Both the position numbers and the translations under genes were made by a program. A DNA stretch of 64,000 nt from Taklimakanibacter lacteus (GTDB lineage Bacteria > Pseudomonadota > Alphaproteobacteria > Rhizobiales > Aestuariivirgaceae): the NCBI GenBank assembly GCA_003576695.1, contig QOZQ01000001.1, positions 599,101 to 663,100 on the forward strand, in the 5' to 3' direction. The notes under the pieces were generated by a model. That model saw nothing but the letters and a program-made list of their open reading frames with translations. It was not told the origin of the DNA and ran no database searches. Position 1 is the stretch's first letter. Each line of letters opens with the position of its first letter. Shown in pieces: positions 55,695-64,000 of the stretch.

Positions 55695-56008
55695 GGCGGC
55701 GATCAGCGAGGCGTGTCGGTGAAGGGCAGGGCGACGACCTGGTGGTCGTCCTCATAGAGGATGTAGCCGGGCCGCACGAAGCGGATCAGATCGTCTTTCA
55801 TGGCACGCAACCCATCACATGGGGATTTGCGAAAGCCTTACTCCTCCCAGCGAATTTGTCTTCACTCCGGGTTTTTCGTTGTCTTTCGCTTTTTTTCGTA
55901 ATATAGCGAAATGCAGAAACTTGATGGTTCATTTGGTTCGCATATGCGAGATGCGTCTTTCGCATGTGCAAAATACGAATCGAAATGAATCGTATCGATG
56001 GGAGAGAC
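55695..56008. promoter_or_regulatory. glpD control region with TTTCG repeats
   Basis: Three TTTCG repeats at 55874, 55884 and 55894 are phased by exactly 10 bases, followed by an inverted CGAAA at 55907. Further downstream lie a perfect palindrome TCGCATATGCGA at 55938-55949, another TTTCG at 55958 and an inverted repeat ATACGA-N11-TCGTAT at 55973-55995. DeoR/GlpR proteins bind such TTCG-bearing repeats. A small reading frame occupies the minus strand at 55703-55801. The rest shows no gene. Confidence 0.65.
55703..55801 (-). CDS. Possible 32-aa peptide gene
   Basis: A 33-codon frame encoding a short peptide beginning MKDDLIRFVRPGYIL and ending FTDTPR. Its third codon positions are almost all G or C, as in the neighbouring real genes, and the composition looks protein-like. 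No clear ribosome-binding site precedes the ATG at 55801. It may be a real small protein, or the surviving 3' end of a decayed gene. I do not recognise it. Confidence 0.45.
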   Translation of the reverse strand: MKDDLIRFVRPGYILYEDDHQVVALPFTDTPR

Positions 56009-57544
56009 ATGTCGGAGGAAGCGGGTGTCTATGACCTCGCCATCATTGGCGGCGGCATCAATGGCGCAGGCATAGCGCGCGATGCCAGCGGGCGTGGCCT
56101 CAAGGTCATCCTCGCCGAGCAGGGCGATCTGGCTTCCGGCACGTCATCGGCCTCGACCAAGCTCATCCATGGCGGCTTGCGCTATCTCGAGCACTACGAA
56201 TTCCGCCTGGTGCGCGAGGCGCTGATCGAGCGCGAGGTCCTGCTCAAGGCGGCGCCCCATATCATCCGGCCCTTACGTTTCGTTCTGCCGCATCACAAGG
56301 GTCTCAGGCCCTGGCCGGTGCTGCGGCTCGGCCTCTTCCTCTATGACCATCTGGGCGGCCGCAAGATCCTGCCCGCCACCCGCAGCATCAATCTCGCCAG
56401 CGATGAGACCGGTGCGCCGCTCAAGCCCGAATTCACCCGCGGCTTCGAATATTCCGACTGCTGGGTCGAGGATGCGCGCCTGGTGGTGCTCAATGCCCGC
56501 GATGCCGCCGAGCGTGGCGGCGATATCAGGACCCGCACGCGCTGCGTCTCGGCGAGGCGCGACGGCAAGCTGTGGACTTGCGTGCTCGAAGACGCACGCA
56601 ATGGGGCGAGGAGCGAGGTCAAGGCGAGGCTCCTCATCAATACCGGCGGACCGTGGGTCAGCCAGGTGCTGGGCACGGTGATCGGCGAGAACAATCCCGA
56701 CAAGATCCGCATGGTGAAGGGCAGCCACATCGTGGTCGACAAGCTCTATGACCATGACCGCTGCTACATCTTCCAGAACACCGACGGGCGCATCTGCTTC
56801 GCCATCCCCTATGAGCAGAACTTCACCCTCATCGGCACCACCGACGAGGACCACAAGGGCGATCCGGGGAAGCCCGAAATCTCGCTCTCCGAACGCGATT
56901 ACCTGCTCGCCTCGGTGAGCGAATATTTCAGGAAGCCGGTCACCGCCGACATGGTGCGCTGGTCCTATTCGGGCATCCGGCCGCTCTATGACGACGGGGC
57001 CAGCAAGGCGCAGGAAGCGACGCGCGAATATGTGCTGAAGCTCGAGGCGCCGGAAGGCTCCGCCCCCCTGCTTTCCGTCTTCGGCGGCAAGATCACCACC
57101 TTTCGCAAGCTCAGCGAAGCCGTGCTCGAGAAGATCGCTCCGTTCTTTCCAGCGCTCAAGCCGCAATGGACAGCGACAGCGCCCTTGCCCGGCGGCGATT
57201 TTGCCTATGCGGATGTCGAGAGCCGTATCAACGAATTCCAGCGCCGCTATTCGTTCCTCACCGCGCGCGATGCGCGGCGCATCTTCAGGACCTATGGCAC
57301 GCGGGCGGAGCGCATCTTCGACGGCGCGCGCTTCGCCGCCGATCTCGGCGACAGTTTCGGGCCGCTGTCGGCGCGCGAGGTGGACTATCTCGTCAAAGAG
57401 GAATGGGCCGAGACGCCCGAAGATATCCTGTGGCGGCGCTCCAAGCTCGGATTGCATCTGTCGGACGCCGAGCAGTCGGCGCTCGCCAGCTATATGGGCC
57501 AGACAGCGGGCGGCAAGACCCGCAAGGCAGCCAACGCCGGATAA
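56009..57544 (+). CDS. glpD: Glycerol-3-phosphate dehydrogenase (FAD)
   Basis: A 511-residue aerobic membrane-associated FAD enzyme that oxidises glycerol 3-phosphate to DHAP and reduces quinone. The FAD motif is DLAIIGGGINGAGIARDASG, with SSASTKLIHGGLRYLE and GTTDEDHKGDP typical of GlpD. GGKITTFRKLSE and the C-terminal DUF-like domain (about 390-500) complete it. ATG 56009 has GGGAGAG upstream. It heads the glycerol operon and is preceded by the TTTCG-repeat array. Confidence 0.95.
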   Translation: MSEEAGVYDLAIIGGGINGAGIARDASGRGLKVILAEQGDLASGTSSASTKLIHGGLRYLEHYEFRLVREALIEREVLLKAAPHIIRPLRFVLPHHKGLRPWPVLRLGLFLYDHLGGRKILPATRSINLASDETGAPLKPEFTRGFEYSDCWVEDARLVVLNARDAAERGGDIRTRTRCVSARRDGKLWTCVLEDARNGARSEVKARLLINTGGPWVSQVLGTVIGENNPDKIRMVKGSHIVVDKLYDHDRCYIFQNTDGRICFAIPYEQNFTLIGTTDEDHKGDPGKPEISLSERDYLLASVSEYFRKPVTADMVRWSYSGIRPLYDDGASKAQEATREYVLKLEAPEGSAPLLSVFGGKITTFRKLSEAVLEKIAPFFPALKPQWTATAPLPGGDFAYADVESRINEFQRRYSFLTARDARRIFRTYGTRAERIFDGARFAADLGDSFGPLSAREVDYLVKEEWAETPEDILWRRSKLGLHLSDAEQSALASYMGQTAGGKTRKAANAG

Positions 57545-57614
57545 CGTGCATAACCGGACGAGCATGCGCTCCGGGCCCCAGGGCTAAGCCGCATGCAAAA
57601 TGGGAGGACTAGCG

Positions 57615-59354
57615 ATGTCGCTTTTCAAGACAGTATCGGCAGCCGCCTTGCTGCTGGCACTCGGCGCCGCCCCGGCCTTCGCGGATATGGAAGCCGCGAA
57701 GAAGTGGGCGGAAGCTGAGTTCCAGCCGACGACGTTGTCGAAGGAAGACCAGTTGAAGGAGCTCGAATGGTTCGTCAAAGCCGCCGAGCCGTTCAAGGGC
57801 ATGGAGATCAACGTGCTGTCGGAAACCATTCCGACGCATGAATATGAATCGAAGACGCTGACCAAGGCGTTCGAGGAGATCACCGGCATCAAGGTGAACC
57901 ACCAGCTCCTGGGTGAGGGCGAAGTGGTGCAGGCGGTGCAGACGCAGATGCAGACCAACCGCAATCTGTATGACGCCTATATCAACGACTCCGACCTCAT
58001 CGGCACGCATTCGCGCCTGCAGAGTGCGGTCAACCTGACCGACTGGATGGCGGGCGACGGCAAGGACGTGACCCTGCCGACGCTCGATATCGACGACTTC
58101 ATCGGCAAATCCTTCACCACCGGGCCGGACGGCAAGCTGTGGCAATTGCCCGACCAGCAATTCGCCAATCTCTACTGGTTCCGCAAGGACTGGTTCGACC
58201 GCGCCGATCTCAAGGAGAAGTTCAAGGCCAAATACGGCTATGAGCTCGGCGTGCCGGTCAACTGGTCGGCCTATGAGGACATCGCCGACTTCTTCACCAA
58301 TGACGTGAAGGAGATCGATGGCGTCAAGGTCTATGGCCACATGGACTATGGCAAGCGCGCTCCCGACCTCGGCTGGCGCATGACCGATGCGTGGCTGTCG
58401 ATGGCGGGCTCAGGCTCGCCTGGCCTTCCCAACGGCCGCCCGATCGATGAATGGGGCATCCGCATGGAGAAGGATTCGTGCAATCCCGCCGGCGCTTCGG
58501 TGTCGCGCGGCGGTGAAACGAACGGCCCGGCGTCGGTCTATGCCATCGCCAAATGGGACGAGTGGCTCCGCAAATACGCGCCTCCGGGTGCTGCCGACTA
58601 CGACTTCTATCAGTCGCTGCCGGCGCTGAGCCAGGGCAATGTCGCCCAGCAGATCTTCTGGTACACCGCCTTCACCGCTTCGATGGTGGCGCCCAAGAGT
58701 GCCGGCAACAACACGGTCGATGACCAGGGCACGCCGCTCTGGCGCATGGCGCCGTCGCCGCATGGCGTCTACTGGAAGGAAGGCCAGAAGCTCGGCTACC
58801 AGGACACCGGCTCGTGGACGATGTTCAAGTCGACCCCGACCGACCGCGCCAAGGCGGCCTGGCTCTATGCGCAGTTCACGGTGTCCAAAGCCGTGTCGCT
58901 GAAGAAGAGCCATGTCGGTCTCACGATCATCCGCGACTCTGACATCCGGCATCAGTCCTTCACCGACCGGGCTCCCAAGCTCGGCGGGCTGGTCGAGTTC
59001 TATCGCTCGCCTGACCGGGTGAACTGGACCCCGACCGGCGTCAATGTCCCGGATTATCCGCGACTGGCGCAGCTCTGGTGGCAGCAGATCGGTGACGTCA
59101 ATTCCGGCGCCTTCACGCCGCAGGAAGCGATGGACCGTCTGGCCGGCGAAATGGACCAGGTCATGTCGCGCATGCAGGCGGCGGACGAGGCCAACAAGAC
59201 CTATGGCGGCTGCGGCCCGAGGCTCAATGCCGAGAAGGATCCTTCCGAGTGGCTCGGCAAGGAGGGCGGACCGCATGCCAAGATCGAGAACGAGAAAGAG
59301 CAGGGTCAGACGATCGCCTATGACGAGCTGATCAAGCGCTGGACTTCTCAGTAA
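57615..59354 (+). CDS. glpV: Glycerol ABC transporter solute-binding protein GlpV
   Basis: A 579-residue periplasmic binding protein with a Sec signal ([23 protein letters not shown]...). It is longer than most sugar-binding proteins, as the GlpV family is. Characteristic stretches are ETIPTHEYESKTLTKAFEEI and LRNRNLYDAYINDSDLIG-type segments. It carries the RBS AAAATGGGAGGA identical to that of the polyol binding-protein gene at 26307. It is followed by a strong stem-loop and then the ATPase genes. In Rhizobium this system imports glycerol. Confidence 0.92.
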   Translation: MSLFKTVSAAALLLALGAAPAFADMEAAKKWAEAEFQPTTLSKEDQLKELEWFVKAAEPFKGMEINVLSETIPTHEYESKTLTKAFEEITGIKVNHQLLGEGEVVQAVQTQMQTNRNLYDAYINDSDLIGTHSRLQSAVNLTDWMAGDGKDVTLPTLDIDDFIGKSFTTGPDGKLWQLPDQQFANLYWFRKDWFDRADLKEKFKAKYGYELGVPVNWSAYEDIADFFTNDVKEIDGVKVYGHMDYGKRAPDLGWRMTDAWLSMAGSGSPGLPNGRPIDEWGIRMEKDSCNPAGASVSRGGETNGPASVYAIAKWDEWLRKYAPPGAADYDFYQSLPALSQGNVAQQIFWYTAFTASMVAPKSAGNNTVDDQGTPLWRMAPSPHGVYWKEGQKLGYQDTGSWTMFKSTPTDRAKAAWLYAQFTVSKAVSLKKSHVGLTIIRDSDIRHQSFTDRAPKLGGLVEFYRSPDRVNWTPTGVNVPDYPRLAQLWWQQIGDVNSGAFTPQEAMDRLAGEMDQVMSRMQAADEANKTYGGCGPRLNAEKDPSEWLGKEGGPHAKIENEKEQGQTIAYDELIKRWTSQ

Positions 59355-59367
59355 ACCGACGAACTGT

Positions 59368-59396
59368 CCCGGGGAATGCCGCTGGCATTCCCCGGG
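59368..59396 (+). promoter_or_regulatory. Perfect stem-loop after glpV
   Basis: Thirteen-base perfect arms (CCCGGGGAATGCC and its complement) enclose a three-base GCT loop, 14 bases after the stop and 48 before glpS. No U-run follows, so it is likely an mRNA-stabilising or RNase-processing element raising glpV over the membrane components. Confidence 0.8.
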
Positions 59397-59443
59397 AAAC
59401 AGGCGTTAGACTATGCCACAACGTCAGAAAGCTTAGACGGTCG

Positions 59444-60520
59444 ATGTCCCTCGAACTCAAGAATGTGACAAAGCGCGTCGGTGTGGATGTGTATATCCAC
59501 GAGACGAGCCTCAGGCTCGAGGAGGGATCGTTCAACATTCTTCTCGGCACGACACTGGCCGGCAAGACGACGCTCATGCAGCTGATGGCCGGCCTCGACC
59601 GGCCGAGCTCGGGCGAAGTGTGGTTCGCGGGCAGGAACGTGACGGGCGTTCCGGTGCAGAAGCGGAATGTCTCGATGGTCTATCAGCAGTTCATCAACTA
59701 TCCGAATTTCTCGGTCTACGAGAACATCGCCTCGCCCTTGCGCGTCGCGGGCATGGCGCAACAGGAGATCGATGAGCGGGTGCAGAAGGCGGCCGATCTC
59801 CTGCGCCTCACGCCGATGCTCAAGCGCCGTCCCAATGAACTGTCGGGCGGCCAGCAGCAGCGCACCGCCATTGCGCGCGCCCTGGTCAAGGATTTCGACC
59901 TGATCCTGCTCGATGAGCCGCTCGCCAATCTCGACTACAAGCTGCGCGAGGAATTGCGCGACGAACTGCCCAAGCTGTTTGCCGGGCGCAAATGCATCGT
60001 CGTCTATGCGACGACCGAACCGTCGGAGGCGTTGCTGTTCGGCGGCAATACGGCCACCCTCTTCGAGGGCCGCGTCACCCAGTTCGGGCCGACCTCCGGG
60101 ATCTATCGCCGGCCCCGCGACCTCACGAGCGCCAGGGTGTTCTCCGATCCGCCGATCAACACCGCGAGGATCGCGAAGAAAGGCGACCGGATCACGCTCG
60201 AAAACAGCGTCACCTGGCATGTGCCGAAAGCGGCCGGAGTGCCGGACGGCGATTACACGATCGGGATCCGGCCGCATCACATCACACCGGTCTCGCAGGG
60301 CCGTGACGCGTCCGTCATCGAAGGCCGCGTGCTGGTGACCGAGCTCTCGGGCTCGGAGAGCGTCATCCATTTCGACATGAACGGCCAGACCTGGGTCTCC
60401 CAATCGCATGGCATCCATCCCTTCGAAGTGGGTTCGACCGCCAGGCTCTATGTCGATGTCGACCAGAGCTTCTTCTTCGACGGTGATAACCGGTTGATCG
60501 GGCAGGACAATCGCATATGA
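59444..60520 (+). CDS. glpS: Glycerol ABC transporter ATPase GlpS
   Basis: A 358-residue ABC ATPase. Walker A is GTTLAGKTT (about 35-43), the signature LSGGQQQR and Walker [11 protein letters not shown] are intact. The switch histidine is replaced: the H-loop reads [10 protein letters not shown] with Thr at about 191 instead of His. A TOBE-like C-terminal half follows (about 240-358). It forms a pair with GlpT. The ATG at 59444 is the first in frame after the stem-loop. In Rhizobium GlpS and GlpT are the two ATPases of the glycerol importer. Confidence 0.92.
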   Translation: MSLELKNVTKRVGVDVYIHETSLRLEEGSFNILLGTTLAGKTTLMQLMAGLDRPSSGEVWFAGRNVTGVPVQKRNVSMVYQQFINYPNFSVYENIASPLRVAGMAQQEIDERVQKAADLLRLTPMLKRRPNELSGGQQQRTAIARALVKDFDLILLDEPLANLDYKLREELRDELPKLFAGRKCIVVYATTEPSEALLFGGNTATLFEGRVTQFGPTSGIYRRPRDLTSARVFSDPPINTARIAKKGDRITLENSVTWHVPKAAGVPDGDYTIGIRPHHITPVSQGRDASVIEGRVLVTELSGSESVIHFDMNGQTWVSQSHGIHPFEVGSTARLYVDVDQSFFFDGDNRLIGQDNRI

Positions 60521-60550
60521 ATTCTTGGACCAAGCAAGCCCTCTGCAAAT

Positions 60551-60716
60551 TCTCCCCCTCGCCCGTTGCGAAGCAATGGGAGAGGGTGGCCGGAGGCCGG
60601 GTGAGGGCTCTTTGGCTACAACACGACACGCTTTCAAAAGCATTACATGCTTCGCGAAAGAGCCCTCATCCGCCCTTCGGGCACCTTCTCCCATCCTCCG
60701 GACGGGAGAAGGGGAA
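60551..60716. repeat. Long inverted-repeat element between glpS and glpT
   Basis: Arms of about 60 bases (60551-60612 and 60659-60716) are imperfect inverted copies around a 46-base centre, with GAGGGCTCTT near the inner left edge and AAGAGCCCTC near the inner right. The right arm reads CGCCCTTCGGGCACCTTCTC and similar, a sequence style common in rhizobial palindromic elements. It stretches the glpS-glpT gap to 277 bases. Confidence 0.8.
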
Positions 60717-60797
60717 CTGGAGGGAGTTCGTTCTTCTTTTCAAGAGCTTCGCAAAATTCCATATGCGATTGCCCTGTCTGATCGGAGGAGCTGCCTG

Positions 60798-61865
60798 ATG
60801 GCCAAGATCACGCTTCAGGATATCAGGCATGCCTATGGTCCCGATCCGCAGCGCGAGGAGGATTGGGCGCTCAAGAAGCTGTCGCTCGAACTGTCGGATG
60901 GCGGCGCCTATGCGCTGCTCGGCCCCTCGGGCTGCGGCAAGACGACCTTGCTCAACCTGATCTCGGGGCTGCTCGCGCCGACCGAGGGGAGAATCCTGTT
61001 CGACAGCACGGACGTGACCGAGGCGACGCCCGAGCAGCGCAATATCGCCCAGGTGTTCCAGTTTCCCGTCATCTACGACACGATGAGCGTGTTCGGCAAT
61101 CTTGCTTTCCCGCTGCGCAATCGCGGCGTGGCCGAGAAGGACGTTGATGCGCGGGTGCGCGAGATCGCCAAGATGCTCGAGCTCGATCACATGCTCGCCA
61201 AGCGCGCCTCCGGCCTCACCGCCGACGGCAAGCAGAAGATATCGCTGGGGCGCGGCCTGGTACGCTCGGACGTCAATGTCATCATGTTCGACGAGCCGCT
61301 GACCGTCATCGACCCGCATCTCAAATGGGTGCTGCGCTCGAAGCTGAAGGAGCTGCATCACCGCATCCGCCGCACCATGATCTATGTGACGCATGACCAG
61401 ACCGAGGCGCTCACCTTTGCCGAGAAGGTCGTCGTCATGAAGGACGGCCAGATCGTTCAGATCGGCACGCCGATCGAGCTGTTCGAGCGGCCGAGGCACA
61501 CTTTCGTCGGCCATTTCATCGGCTCTCCCGGCATGAATGTGCTGCCCTGCGTGGTGAAGGGTGGTGAAGTCGTGTTCGCCGGCAATCCGGTTCCGGCGGC
61601 AAATGCCGGAGCCTATAAGGGCAACGGCAAGGTGCTCGAGCTCGGAGTCAGGCCGGAATTCGTGAGCCTCGGCTCGGACGGTATTCCGGTCGACATCGTG
61701 AAGGTCGCCGATGCCGGGCGCTACCGCATCGTCGAGACGCGCCATAAGGACCACAGCATCAAGCTCCTGGTCGCGGAAGGCGTCGAATTGCCGGCGCAGA
61801 AGGCCCATGTCCGGTTCGATGCGGCGCATACGCAGATATATGAAGACGGATGGATGGTGTCCTGA
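60798..61865 (+). CDS. glpT: Glycerol ABC transporter ATPase GlpT
   Basis: A 355-residue ABC ATPase. Walker [10 protein letters not shown], Walker B MFDEPLTVID and switch His (H199 in YVTHDQTEAL) are intact. The signature motif is degenerate: LTADG (about 140-144) replaces LSGGQ, in GLTADGKQKISLGRGL. Together with GlpS this predicts one canonical and one degenerate ATP site. The start at 60798 has GGAGGAG seven bases upstream. Upstream codons overlap the inverted-repeat element. Confidence 0.92.
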   Translation: MAKITLQDIRHAYGPDPQREEDWALKKLSLELSDGGAYALLGPSGCGKTTLLNLISGLLAPTEGRILFDSTDVTEATPEQRNIAQVFQFPVIYDTMSVFGNLAFPLRNRGVAEKDVDARVREIAKMLELDHMLAKRASGLTADGKQKISLGRGLVRSDVNVIMFDEPLTVIDPHLKWVLRSKLKELHHRIRRTMIYVTHDQTEALTFAEKVVVMKDGQIVQIGTPIELFERPRHTFVGHFIGSPGMNVLPCVVKGGEVVFAGNPVPAANAGAYKGNGKVLELGVRPEFVSLGSDGIPVDIVKVADAGRYRIVETRHKDHSIKLLVAEGVELPAQKAHVRFDAAHTQIYEDGWMVS

Positions 61866-62727
61866 TGAACAAGACCGTCAACCAGAAAGCCTGGTTTTTC
61901 GTCCTGCCCGTCTTCCTTCTGGTCGCGTTCAATGCGCTCATCCCGCTGATGACGGTGGTGAACTTCTCGGTGCAGGAGACCTTCGGCGACAATGTGTTCT
62001 TCTGGGCCGGTGTGCGCTGGTTCGAGGAGGTCCTGCATTCGGAACGCTTCCATGCGGCGCTGGTGCGGCAGCTTCTCTTCACCGGCATCATCCTCCTGAT
62101 CGAGATACCGCTCGGGCTCGCCATCGCGCTGTCCATGCCGCGCAAAGGCCCCTGGGTCTCGGTCTGCCTCGTGCTCATGGCGCTGCCGCTCCTCATTCCG
62201 TGGAACGTGGTCGGCGCCATGTGGAACATCTTCGCGCTGCCCGATATCGGACTCCTGGGGCGCAGCATCAATGCGCTCGGCATCGAATACAACTATACGC
62301 GCCAGATATTCTCCGCCTGGTTCACCATGGTGCTGATGGACGTCTGGCATTGGACGTCGCTGGTGGTGCTGCTCTGCTATGCGGGGCTCGTCTCGATCCC
62401 CGATGCCTATTACCAGGCCGCCAAGGTCGACGGCGCCAGGCCCTGGGCGGTGTTCCGCTATATCCAGCTGCCCAAGCTCAAATATGTGCTGACCATCGCC
62501 ATCCTGCTGCGTTTCATGGACAGCTTCATGATCTATACCGAAGCCGTGGTGCTGACCGGCGGCGGGCCTGGCAATGCCACGACCTTCCTGTCGATCGATT
62601 TGCAGAAGATCGCGCTCGGCCAGTTCGATCTGGGGCCGGCGGGCGCCATGTCGATCATCTACTTCCTGATCATCCTGTTCCTGAGCTGGCTGTTCTACAC
62701 GCTGATGATGAAAGACGAGGCCCGGTG

Positions 62728-62728
<1 letters not shown>
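61865..62728 (+). CDS. glpP: Glycerol ABC transporter permease GlpP
   Basis: A 287-residue permease with six predicted segments; EAA loop YYQAAKVDGARPWAVFRYIQL. TGGGPGNATTFLS near the C-terminus is family-typical. ATG 61865 overlaps the glpT stop by one base (TGATG), and its own stop overlaps glpQ by one base. Confidence 0.93.
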
Positions 62729-63528
<800 letters not shown>

Positions 63529-63542
63529 CAAGGGAGGGCGTG

Positions 63543-63836
63543 ATGGAAGGCGCAACATTCCTGCACTGGATGGCCTGGACCTGGCCGACGGCCGCGTTCT
63601 TCGTGTTCATCTTCCTCTGCCTCGTCGGCATGTCGGTGTGGGAATATTACGCACCGGGCGGCGGGCCGCGGCACGGCATATTGGGGCTCGACACGACGCG
63701 CGGCGACCGGCTGTTCATCTCGCTGCTCGGCAGCGCCTTCATCTTCCTCGCCTGGCTCGGGCTCATGGGCACCCCGCTCTGGGGGCCGCTCGTCATCTCG
63801 CTCGCCTATGCCTTCGCGGTGTTCAGGTGGGTATGA
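63543..63836 (+). CDS. DUF2160 small membrane protein
   Basis: A 97-residue protein with three predicted membrane segments (about 13-30, 55-72 and 76-94), DUF2160 type, with WEYYAPGGGPRHGILGLDTTRGDRLF-like core between the first two. It follows glpQ closely in glycerol ABC operons and is probably an accessory subunit. GGGAGG lies about six bases before the ATG at 63543. The function is unproven. Confidence 0.85.
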   Translation: MEGATFLHWMAWTWPTAAFFVFIFLCLVGMSVWEYYAPGGGPRHGILGLDTTRGDRLFISLLGSAFIFLAWLGLMGTPLWGPLVISLAYAFAVFRWV

Positions 63837-64000
63837 ATTCGCGCCTGAGCGTGATGGATTCACGTTGAGCTGCCATCCCGTGTTCACCGGTGAAAAATCT
63901 TACTGTGTCACAAACGCCTCGTTCGTCTTGTTTTGCGGTGCGGTGAGATAGGGGCTGCACAACAAGGGCATCGTGGCAGTGTGCTGACGAGAGAGGCGAT

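Overview
The window looks like a chromosomal segment of a high-GC alphaproteobacterium, most likely of the order Hyphomicrobiales (Rhizobiales). The basis is the rimP-nusA-ylxR-infB-rbfA-truB-rpsO-pnp order, the glpD plus GlpV/S/T/P/Q glycerol ABC system, a 15-bp Zur-type box, a GTTC-N7-GTTC LexA-type box, an alphaproteobacterial L32 and many small intergenic palindromes of the kind common in rhizobia. No rRNA, tRNA, CRISPR array, intact insertion sequence or phage gene was seen.

Layout. (1) 1-9967: the translation/transcription housekeeping operon, cut at its 5' end inside rimP, with a lower-GC YcxB-like membrane protein gene inserted between infB and rbfA, closed by a terminator after pnp. 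(2) 10071-17740: an endonuclease/exonuclease/phosphatase-fold protein, then a probable sulfide/persulfide response unit. It has an RND permease and adaptor in one operon with a two-cysteine ArsR-type (BigR/SqrR-like) regulator, divergent from sulfide:quinone oxidoreductase, thioredoxin 2 and a DUF2892 membrane protein. An AT-rich palindrome lies between the two arms. (3) 18018-20657: a GAF-PAS-PAS-GGDEF-EAL protein. (4) 20793-31541: a divergent hexitol/ketohexose catabolic locus with two dehydrogenases, a ketose 3-epimerase, a PfkB kinase, a GatZ/KbaZ protein (probable tagatose-6-phosphate 4-epimerase), a ROK regulator and an ABC importer with no ATPase gene of its own. (5) 31885-43157: alpha/beta hydrolase, zur-znuC-znuB, ispG, a 71-aa orphan protein behind a LexA-type box, aldo/keto reductase, prenyl synthase, mtgA, rpmF, and a flippase/GNAT/cupin-like trio. 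(6) 43163-47253: a diheme cytochrome c (apparently with a CTG start), a cytochrome c', a free-standing 49-aa protein gene, a single-domain response regulator, upp and a GlpR-type DeoR regulator. (7) 47270-53178: a GntR/FCD regulator divergent from a spermidine/putrescine-type ABC importer and an Asp/Glu/hydantoin racemase. (8) 53361-55694: a PAS-GAF-GGDEF-EAL protein. (9) 56009-63836: glpD and the GlpVSTPQ-DUF2160 glycerol uptake operon behind an array of TTTCG repeats; the window ends just after it.

How the genes work together. Carbon uptake dominates: three ABC importers are each linked to catabolic genes and a local or nearby regulator (ROK, GntR, probably GlpR), and each solute-binding-protein gene is followed by a stem-loop that would give it more transcript than the membrane components. 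The points that most merit a second look are the predicted persulfide-controlled RND pump, the LexA-type box in front of an uncharacterised small protein, the ATPase-less hexitol importer, and the complementary loss of the signature motif in GlpT and the switch histidine in GlpS. All functions are read from the sequence and family knowledge; no search was run.
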